From Oncomelania hupensis (lineage: Eukaryota > Mollusca > Gastropoda > Littorinimorpha > Pomatiopsidae), in assembly GCA_036898135.1 (NCBI GenBank), contig CM072515.1, forward strand, positions 53,200,736 through 53,264,735: a stretch of 64,000 nucleotides of DNA. Reading direction: 5' to 3'. Positions 55,831-64,000 of the stretch are shown here, piece after piece. Numbering within the stretch: the stretch's first letter is position 1; every line of letters starts with the position of its first letter. The position numbers and the translations under genes were made by a program. A model generated the notes under the pieces. It made no database searches. It was given only the letters and a program-made list of their open reading frames with translations, and was not told the origin of the DNA.

Positions 55831-56234
55831 AAGTGAAGGGCCAAACTAAAATGAATAGCCTTTATGTATTTGTGGAATGTTTTGTGTGTGTGTGTGTGTT
55901 TTGAGCCGTTTGCTGGTCCTGAACAAATATAATTTGGGCATGGAAAAGTCATGGAAATCTAGACTTGTAAATCTGTATGAACCCTGGCTTTACAGTTTTG
56001 CTTCTCTAGATCTCGCTTAAGTATAGAACAGGCTGTGAGCTAAATAATTTGCCTAATGTGCCAGTGAACAATTCCAGAAATTGTCATGAACATTTTTCAT
56101 GGAAATGAATGTTTTAGTGATTACAAGTTGGTGTGATCCACACAGGACTGTGGATGTGAGTGATAACAAGTGTTCAGTTTTATCATCCACTCTGGCACTC
56201 ATCCATGATGTGTTTGCTGATTTCTTTGTTACAG

Positions 56235-56314
56235 AAAGCAGTGGGCCATTGGAAACGAAAACAATGTGGGTGAAGACAGAGCGACATATTGATGTTCATC
56301 CAATGGAACCTGAG
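56235..56314 (+). CDS. Zinc-finger paralogue exon 3 (module B)
   Basis: Acceptor TTTGTTACAG and donor GAG|GTAATT; 80 nt, phases 1 and 0. Encodes ESSGPLETKTMWVKTERHID and VHPMEPE. The following intron is exactly 116 bp, as in the minus gene. The preceding intron is 7.9 kb against 243 bp in the minus gene. Confidence 0.87.
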
Positions 56315-56430
56315 GTAATTGTCGAGCTTATGTCTCTTATACAAATTTTCAACACGTCAACTGTGTGGTTCAGTAATCCAACTGTTCTGATAGTTGTTGT
56401 AAAGTAATATATGCTCGTCTTTGATTTCAG

Positions 56431-56494
56431 GAGCCACATGACTCAGAGTTATGTAAAGTGAAGACAGAGCCTGACACTGACACGGAGGGATATA
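56431..56494 (+). CDS. Zinc-finger paralogue exon 4 (module C)
   Basis: A 64-nt exon after TTGATTTCAG, with donor ATA|GTAAGT, encoding EPHDSELCKVKTEPDTDTEG and Y. It needs a following phase-1 exon; neither a second module B nor the zinc-finger exon is found up to 64000. Confidence 0.87.
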
Positions 56495-56538
56495 GTAAGT
56501 ATATTAGTGTTTTATTCTTCGCATTTGATTAATGTTTT

Positions 56539-57703
56539 CAGTGATGCACATGTTTTGGGACCCTAATAGGACATGATGTCCTGAACACACAAAAACAATA
56601 GGACATGATGTCCTGAACACAAAAAAGTAATAGGACACTGGCATTGTTGCCAAAAAGTCTTGTTGTTTATTTGGTAATACTGAACAGTAAAGAGGCACTT
56701 CGAAACAGTGAAAGTTAAATTCTTTAAAATGTAGCGTTTTCTCTTGCTTTCTGCGTTACTGTCTTTCAAAAGCTGCATAACAGCCAAATTTCATGAGAGG
56801 CAGATTTTCTTTTATTAGCCAGTTTACAGCTCATGCTGTGGTGATCATTGCCTCCTCCTGATTTGTCAACATTAGATCCTCATAAGCCTCTTCATTTTGT
56901 TGCTCTTGGGGCACTTGGATTGCTAGTTTGTGACTAGCTGTAGTCAAATGATCTTCCAATGCACTTTTTTTTTTTTTAAAAAAGTTAAAGCAGCCGCGAG
57001 TAAACGAGTTTTTCGCCACACCAGAACTTTTAAATACCATACAGAACATGGCATTTTATTTCATTGTCAAGTGTTACACCTTCTGAAAAACGCGATCAAC
57101 ACGAGTACTAGTAGGCTGACTCGAAGTTGACGGTTTCTCGGCCTCGCGACCATCGGCATCGGAAGAATCCTCCACAGATCGTGTAGGCTCTGCTTCTTTT
57201 AATGTGCTGGGAGCTGAATTACCCGCAAATAAGACGATGATTGAGATTTGTTTTTTATCCGCTTTCAGTCTTTTTTTCGCAGGCATTTCCGATAATTTCG
57301 ATCGAATGTTTGGCTTACCAAAAGTACAAGTACAACGCCAACACAGATCCAACGTAAACTCAAGTCGCGAGCACCGATTGACTAAATCAAAGCTGTCTAT
57401 TATGTTTTAAGGGCGCTGGTTGGCTGTGTTGCTTTGTGACTCGGGATAAAAATAGCAATCCCACGCAGGCGATGACAAGGGAGATAAGGCATGTATACGT
57501 TTCAGCATGCAGGCGACGTTTGTTTTTTGTCTAGCGAGGCATAAACATTTCGCCATCTATGCAAAATACGCGAAAACTATCGGACACGTGTCCGACTCAC
57601 CATCGTTTTAATCGGACAAGGTGTCCGCCTTGAGGTTTCACAATCGGACATTTAAAAAATCAAGCGGTCAATGTCCGGGGTCCGGGCAACTTGTGCATCA
57701 CTG
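56539..57703 (-). mobile_element. hAT-like element with C17orf113-like zinc-finger remnant (1165 bp)
   Basis: Ends CAGTGATGCACA and TGTGCATCACTG are inverted. The minus strand encodes MPAKKRLKADKKQISI, then after a stop FKSSGVAKNSFTRGCFNFF and KKSALEDHLTTASHKLA. This resembles the zinc-finger N terminus of hAT-type transposase families related to C17orf113. Repeated CGGAC/GTCCG words at 57579-57685 and AGGACATGATGTCCT words at 56568-56612 sit just inside the two ends. No catalytic domain. Confidence 0.7.
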
Positions 57704-57786
57704 GTGTTTTATATTTAGCAATAATTGTCATGTTGTTATCTATTTTGCGATTGTGGCTTTGCTGCTGTACAGTTTAAACTTTCTCG

Positions 57787-59735
57787 ACCTATCCTATCCT
57801 GTCCTGTACAGTTGAGTTTGTGAAACCGTTGGTGGAATCTGAAGTTGCGAATGTCTTATTGGTTAGAAAAACAATGCGCATTGAAAGATTAAAAGCCTGT
57901 TCCAACTTCCGAGTTTGTGTTCTGTGAAATTCGTTTGTAAAGTTTAATACTTGCCTTACACTCTTTACAGTAACCGGTATTATGGTCAACCTTTCCTGCT
58001 TCTGTCTCTCGCAGGAGAAAGAATCTCCAAATGTCAGCTTTCCCAAGTCGTTACTCCTAGGCAGATCTGTTTGTATTCTTCATTGTAGATCTGCTGTGAG
58101 GGTCCATGCTTCGCAAGCATATAGGAAGATGGAGATGACAAGGGAGCGCAGCAGTCTTTGGAATGTAGACTGATGGTCCTGTCTTTCCAAATGGGCTTCA
58201 ACCTTGTCAGGGCAGCAGTTGTTTGTGCGATACTGGAGAGGACTTACTATCGGGACCCATTGTCTGATACAATGGCTCCTAAATATTTGAAGCTATGCAC
58301 TTTGTTGAGGGATTGGCCTTGGACTTTGATGTCCGTGTTGATGCCATTGGTGTTGTTGGTCATCATTTTGGTCTTTGCACTTATTTCCATTCCATAAGCT
58401 CTGGAGGTGGTGTCAAACCTCTGTAGCAGCTGTTCAAGTTCTTGTTCCTCTCCAGCCAATCCATCAATGTCATCCGCAAAACGAAGATTGGAGATTGCTC
58501 TACCCTTAATGCTGTCTGTGCCTTCGTGATCGGCAAGGGCATCTGACATGATGCGCTCTAGGAAGATGTTGAAGAGCGTTGGAGAGAATAGGCATACCTG
58601 ATGCACACCGATTGTTGTTCTGAACCAGTTCCCGATGACGCTGTTATGGAGAACTGCACTGGTAGCATTGTCATACAGGCTTTTGATGACTTCAAAAATT
58701 TTAAGGCTGATGTTGGATGTTGTACACTTTCATTGTTGCCCATAGAGCTTCATGCCAGACTCGGTCAAACGCCTTCTTGAAGTCTATGAACACATGATAT
58801 AGATGTTGTTGGTGCTGTAGGTATTTCTCACAGATTATTCTGAGGTTGAAAATCTGTTCAGTGGTACTTCGACCTGCCCTGAATCCTGCTTGTTCTTCAG
58901 CTATGGTTTGTTCAGCTTGGGGTTTCAACCTGTTGAGTATTATTTTCAGGAGGACCTTGCTGGGATGGCTGATGAGGCTGATGGTGCGGTAATTTTCACA
59001 CTTCTGAATGTTACCTTTTTTGGGAAGAGTGATGACAAGCGACTGGGTCCATGGTGTAGGCCACTCCCCACTCTGCCAGATCTTGTTACAGATAATGGTG
59101 AGGGCATCAATCATCGCTTCTCCTCCTGCTTGTAGCAGCCCCGCGGGTATGTTGTCCACTCTTGCTGACTTCCATTTCTTCAGCGATTGCACTGCTGCCT
59201 CAACATCTTCCCGGAGATTTGGGAGGATTTCTTCTTCTCTGTTCTCGGGACATGCTAGAACTGATGGGTCTCCATTTGGTGTATGGTTGTAAAGGTCAGA
59301 GCAGTACTCTGTCCATCTGTCCAAGACTTCTTGTTCTTCTGTAAGGCATATGCCAGACTTGCTTTGGATCGTGGTGACTTTGGGCTGTTTAACACTTGTC
59401 AGCCACTTCACAGTCTGGTAGGCCTTCTTGCTGTTGTTCTTGTTCAGACTGTTCTCTATTTCTTGGCATTGATCTTCTATCTATTTCTCCTTTGCTGTGC
59501 GATGCCTTTTCGGATGTCATTGTGGTCACAGCTGAGTTGAAGGTGGTGGTCATAGTGTTGACATCTACTTCACCAGCCCCCAAAATGAGCAGTGGTGCAA
59601 ATTTCCCTCCAATTGTGGCCTGAAATAGTTCTGCCACCTCCGGGTCTTGCAGTTTGTCCAGGTCGAACTTCAGTCTTGTGCACTTTGCTGTGTTTACTCT
59701 CTTCAAGTGGAGCCGGAAAGACATCATCATGATGA
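57787..59735 (-). mobile_element. RTE-like LINE, 5' truncated
   Basis: A (CCTAT)n tail at 57787-57807, about 250 bp of unrelated sequence, then minus-strand RTE from 58056. The frame 59411-58701 is long (VKQPKVTTIQSKSGICLTEE to FIDFKKAFDRVWHEALWATM). FADDIDGLAGEEQELEQL is seen downstream. Frameshifts at about 58700 and 58330. Confidence 0.85.
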
Positions 59736-59744
59736 TCATCATCA

Positions 59745-59895
59745 TGATGCTAAATGTGCCTTATTATTAAATGGGACTTAGGGTGGTGATCTGTAACCAA
59801 AATACATGCTCACTTGGTACAAGAGACTTACAGAGACTGAGCTATTGACTGGGACAGAGACTTTATTCCTCTATGAAATGCACATAAAAATGTGC
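59745..59895 (-). mobile_element. Rex1-like 3' end plus flank, inverted copy of 19380-19520
   Basis: Reverse complement shares AATAAAGTCTC, TTACAGATC, CTAAGTCCCATTTAATAATA and AGGCACATTTAGCAT with 19380-19520, including DNA beyond the LINE tail. The order matches the inverted zinc-finger loci (next to exon 4 in both). Confidence 0.8.
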
Positions 59896-61000
59896 CTTTG
59901 GCCTATGCAAATATCCTATCCTATCCCATAATCCATAAAGGTCGTAGGAACATCACAGATGATCATTTAACCAGCATGCTCCATCTTTCTCTGGCCTCAG
60001 CAACCCTCATGGCTTCGCTCAGTGTCAAGCCAGTCCATTCTCGAATGTTGTGGGATAGGATAGGTGAGCATGTCATCTTGTTGTCCAATAGCTTGTGTGA
60101 TGGTCTGTCGGATTTCGTATTTGGTGATGTGCTGGGTATAGGACATGCCCAGAACTCTTCTGTAGCACCTCGTCTCCATGCTTTGTATTCTTCGTTGTAG
60201 ATTTGCTGTGAGGGTCCATGTTTTGCAAGCGTATATGAAGATGGAGATGACAAGGGAGCGCAGCAGCCTTACCTTGGAATGTAGATTGATGGGCCTGTCT
60301 TTCCAAATAGCTTCAACCTTGTCAGGGCCACAGTTGTTTGTGCAATCCTGTCTGGACCCAATGTCTGATACAATGGCTCCTAAATACTTGAAGCTATGCA
60401 CTGTGTTGAGGGATTGGCCTTGGACTTTAATGTCCATGTTGGTGCCATTGGTGTTATTGGTCCTCATTTTGGTCTTCTCTGCACTTATTTCCATTCCAAA
60501 GGCTCTGGAAATGGTGTCAAGCCTCTGTACCAGCTGTAGTTCGTGTTCCTCTCCAGCCCATCCATCAATGTCATCCCCAAAATGGAGATTGGAGTTTGTT
60601 CTACCCGCTATGCTGGCTGTGCCTTTGTGATCTGCAAGGGCATCTGAAATGATGCGCTCTAGGAAGATGTTAAAGAGTGTTGGAGAGAGTAGGCATCCTT
60701 TATGCACACTGATTGTTGTTCTGAACCATTTTCCAATGGTGCTGTTGTGGAGGACTTGCACTGGTAGCCTTGTCATACAGGCTTTTGATGACATCAATAA
60801 TGTTAGGGCTGATATTGTACACTCTCATGGTTGCCCACAGAGCTGCATGCCAGACTCGGTCAAACGCTTTCTTGAAGTCTACGAACACATGATATAGATG
60901 TTGTTAGTGCTGTAAGTATTTCTCGCAGATTATTCTTAGGTTGAAAATCTGTTCTGTGGTACTTAGTCCTGCCCTGAATGCTGCTAGTTCTTCAGCTATG

Positions 61001-61115
61001 TAGATAGGATCTCAACTTTGATATGATGATGATGATTATTGTTGTCAGGGTGGCGACGTGGTGATCGTCCTTAACGCTGATGCAATAGGACGCTAAGCTT
61101 CTTTATTCCTCCTCC
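61001..61115. mobile_element. 115-bp insertion with 9-bp target duplication
   Basis: TCAGCTATG flanks both sides (60992-61000 and 61116-61124), inside the RTE copy. Contains ATGATGATGATG; no TIRs. Class unknown. Confidence 0.8.
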
Positions 61116-61809
61116 TCAGCTATGTTAAGCTTGGTGTTTCAACCTGTTGAGTATTATTTTCAGGAGGATCTTGCTGGGATGGCTGATGTTGCGGTAATTT
61201 TCACACTCCTGAAGGTTTCCCGTGTTAGGAAGAGTGATGACAAGTGACTGGGTCCATGGTTTAGGCCACTTCCCACTCTGCCAGATCTTGTTACAAATAA
61301 TGGTGAGGGCTTCTCCTCTTGCTTGAAGCAGTTTCGCCAGTATGTCGTCCACTCCCACTGACTTCTCCTTCTTCCGCGAATGCACTGCTGCCTCAACTTC
61401 TTCTCGGAGAATTGGGAGGATTTCTTCTTCTTCTCTGTTCTCGGGACATGCTAGAACTAATGGGTCCCCGTTTGGTGTGTGGTTGTAAAGGTCAGAGCAG
61501 TACTCTGTCCATCTATCCAAGACTTCTTGTTCTTCTGTAAGGCATATGCCAGACTTGCTTTGGATCGTGGAGAACTTGGGCTGTTTAACACTTGTCAGCC
61601 GCTTCACAGTCTGGTAGGCCTTCTTGCTGTTGTCCTTGTCCAGACTGTTCTCTATTTCCTGGCATTAATCTTCTACCCAGTTCTCCTTTGCTGCGCGCAT
61701 GCCTTTTCGGATGTCATTGTTGATTTTTTGGTAGGCATCAGCTCCCTGTGAGGTGTTTTTTTTCTTTTTCATCTCTTTTTGTTTATCACACAGATCCAAA
61801 AGTTGAGGT

Positions 61810-62281
61810 CAGTGTTCCCGATTACGCACAGTAGTGCGTCAATTACGCACAAAATATGAAAAATGACGCAGAAAAATTTGCATATGTGCGTCCTGTTGAC
61901 GCACATATTTTTTTCGGATCGCTGAAGTAAAAAATACGACCAAAGAGTGGCGAACTAATTCACGGTATAATCAGAATCAGAACCCAACTGAGACTGCCAT
62001 TGCAGACGATTAAAGATAGTTTCGGGAGTTGTCCTTAAAAATCGCATGCGCGCGCATTGTAAACTTCCTCCAAGCAATACAATTACTGAACAGAAGAAAT
62101 CTTCGTGAATCCATTCTTTGATTCTATCATACACGATCATGTCACTTCTGACTTGGTTGACTGGGCCCAAAACCCGTTCATACACCGATTTGGGGACTCT
62201 CCAAATTTGCACAAGGACTCTTAAAATTTTATACCTGGGAGTCCCAAGGACTCTCATTTTTTGTGTGTGGAGGGAACACTG
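61810..62281. mobile_element. Small hAT-like element (472 bp)
   Basis: Perfect 10-bp TIRs CAGTGTTCCC and GGGAACACTG. GAGGT repeats at both flanks. Internal TTACGCAC and GTGCGT words recur near the left end. No long frame. Confidence 0.7.
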
Positions 62282-62877
62282 GAGGTGTTATCCACAGTTT
62301 CTTCTTTAAGCGGTGCTTGCCAAGGATCTCAGTGGAAGCATCTGTCACAGCTGAGTTGAAGGTGGTGGTCATGGTGTTGACATCTCCTTCACCAGCTCTC
62401 AAAATGAGCAGTGTGCAAATTTCCCTCCAATTGTGGCTTGAAATATTTCTGCCATCTCCGGGTCTTGCAGTTTGTCCAGGTCGAACTTCAGTCTAGTGCA
62501 CTTTGCTGTGTTTACTCTCTTTAAGTGGAGTCGGAAGAAAATCATCATGAGATCGTGGTCACTTCCGATGTCTCCTCCTGGAAAAGTGCGTGTCCTGCCA
62601 ATGTTGATCCTTGATCTGAAGCCTGGCTTGACCATGATGTTGTGGATCTTGTTATGATGCTCCCTGCCAGGACTGTGCCATGTCCATCATCTGGATTTTT
62701 TTGTGGAGACCAAGCGTGTTTGCCAGTATCAGATTGTGTATCAGGCAAACTCCATGAGTCTCGGACCTCTTTCATTTGTCTCGTCGTTGCAGTGGGGGTC
62801 CACATGTGTCTCCCCAGTTGTGGTGCGCATCTTGGCCAACCTTGGCATTCCCGTCGCCTTGCACTATGACTATGTCA

Positions 62878-63487
62878 GACCTGCCTACCCTTCCGTAATC
62901 TTCCGTAATTTTACAAAATTTTACCCTCTATTACGGGAGTACGAAATTTTATGCAAAATTACGAAGAAAACAGTTGAAAAACTACGCAATTTTTAGAGCC
63001 GTGTAAACTTGTTAAATTGTTGTCTGCTAGGCCTAGAACTAGTAGAAGCCGACAGAGTAACCGCCCTTGCATGAGAGCAAATGTTTCGAGAGTTGTGATT
63101 GGACGTCGTGAATCAATGAACATGCTCAAACGTTACGAGCTTAGATTGTCGCACCGATCTTGAGTGAAAGTGGCGAGTGGAGAAAGTTCTAATCAGGCTA
63201 AAGTTGCACGTTTACATGAGACAGACTACGAATCAGAAGAGTCTGAGTGTGTAGAGATTGCTCAAGTGCAGAAGAAGAAGAAAATGCTGCAGTTGCATGT
63301 ATTTCGTTCGTATTACACGCGGACTTGCCCTTGTCTTGTGGCTTCAAAAAACGTGGCCTAGAATTATACGTCTACTGTTCTGTGTGCGATTCTGACTTCT
63401 CAGTTCTTCTTCTTCAATTCTTCTTTGGGGGCTGCCACCCTCAGCTTATTGAGGACTCTGCAGCCAAATGCTTGTTATGTTCTTGTT
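62878..63487. other. Probable transposon piece, unclassified
   Basis: Cuts off the RTE copy with repeated CCGTAAT and TTACG words, then a frame from 63164 (SNQAKVARLHETDYESEESE) that looks like an acidic transposase N terminus. No end sequence or catalytic motif is found. Confidence 0.3.
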
Positions 63488-63716
63488 ACCGGCACTCACC
63501 CGTCTAGGAAATGAGCGTCAGGATCTTTAAAGTCCGTTATGATGGAGTGCATGCGACACAGACTAGACCTCGGTTTATACTCTCATCCGAAGGAGTAGGA
63601 AACGGGAGTAAAGTGTCTTTCCCAGGGACACAACACAAGGGCCCGGACAGGGCTCGAACCCGGGACCTTCAGATCCGCAAGCCGAAGCACTACCATTAGA
63701 CCACCGTGCCTCCTCT
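63488..63716 (-). mobile_element. tRNA-derived SINE with intact head
   Basis: On the minus strand the head has an A box (TGGTCTAATGGTAGTGC) and a B box (GGGTTCGAGCCC); the body then matches 28200-28325. Orientation is head at the right. Confidence 0.75.
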
Positions 63717-64000
63717 GTGGGGCATGGAGGAGCAAACATCTGTAAGCGGTTGGTCCTCAAATCTCGCCATGAAGACACCAGATGTGTCAGGCCAGAAGAG
63801 CTGGACCATCTCAAATGTGCCTACTCCAGGCAGCTGGCACAATATATTAAAAAAAAACTGCAAAATTTGTACAGGGTGCAGTCTTTTCAGTGTGGTCGAT
63901 TTCAACTGGAATTAAATTAACCTCACAATGTGCTATTGTTATTGGTAAACATATTCACAGTTACAAGTCCTTATTTTGACAGCTGATGAAACAAAAAAAC
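63717..64000. other. No gene recognised
   Basis: A 67-codon frame at 63717 (CKRLVLKSRHEDTRCVRPEE) has no recognised domain and runs to 63920. Confidence 0.35.

Larger units (their letters stand above)
59905..62877 (-). mobile_element. RTE-like LINE, longest minus copy
   Basis: (CCTAT)n tail at 59911, C-terminal domain, RT with a GDDIDGWAGEEHEL variant (FADD changed to FGDD) and linker, reaching the endonuclease end (GSDHDLMMIFFRLHLKRVN) near 62540. Interrupted at 61001-61115 and 61810-62281, and internally rearranged at 60052-60066, where a GGGATAGGATAGG tail-like word lies inside the coding part. Inactive. Confidence 0.85.

Overview
This window is animal nuclear DNA. Genes are split by introns with GT/AG sites in consistent phases. 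Non-coding DNA is AT-rich and packed with non-LTR retrotransposons (RTE-like, CR1-like, L2-like, Rex1-like), tRNA-derived SINEs, solo LTRs, hAT-like DNA transposons, MITEs and micro/minisatellites. The mix suggests an invertebrate, perhaps a mollusc; that is inference, as no diagnostic host gene fixes the species. There are no rRNA, functional tRNA, operon or CRISPR features.

Host genes. (1) 530-647 (-): first coding exon of a Ras-like small GTPase, whose other exons lie left of the window. (2) 24276 down to 11894 (-): a six-exon C2H2 zinc-finger gene (exons 24276-24171, 20528-20325, 20081-19996, 19879-19816, 16496-16417, 13060-11894). All phases agree and the exons sum to 1707 nt (568 aa). 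(3) 36417 rightwards (+): a paralogue with matching exons 36417-36519, 48128-48331, 56235-56314 and 56431-56494; its zinc-finger exon is not in the window. The two genes are head to head and form an inverted duplication. (4) Between them on the minus strand: an OTU/vertnin-like cysteine-protease-fold exon (35872-35252) and a FLYWCH zinc-finger exon (about 31805-28688) split by a 2.6 kb Rex1-like LINE with a 5-bp target duplication.

Layout. 1-11.3 kb: repeats, including two solo-LTR-like elements of one family, a 0.6 kb retroelement family (here called UA), a tRNA-SINE, a perfect 40-bp hairpin and an RTE fold-back. 11.1-24.3 kb: the minus zinc-finger gene, with an RTE fragment, a Rex1-like LINE, a MULE-like MITE and a CR1-like LINE in its introns. 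24.5-26.9 kb: a DDE transposase remnant holding a 43-bp minisatellite of about 25 units. 28-36 kb: FLYWCH/OTU genes, the Rex1 LINE and UA copies. 36.4-56.5 kb: the plus zinc-finger gene, whose introns are swollen by nested elements. In intron 1 a CR1-like LINE holds two hAT-like elements, a nearly full-length RTE (itself holding an L2 piece) and a 60-bp RTE stub. In the next intron, 0.24 kb in one paralogue became 7.9 kb in the other. 56.5-64 kb: a hAT element, two RTE copies, another small hAT and a tRNA-SINE.

The most informative biology is the paired zinc-finger loci. Their shared and private transposons order the duplication against later insertions, including an empty-site test for one MITE. 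All calls are from reading the sequence; no searches were run.
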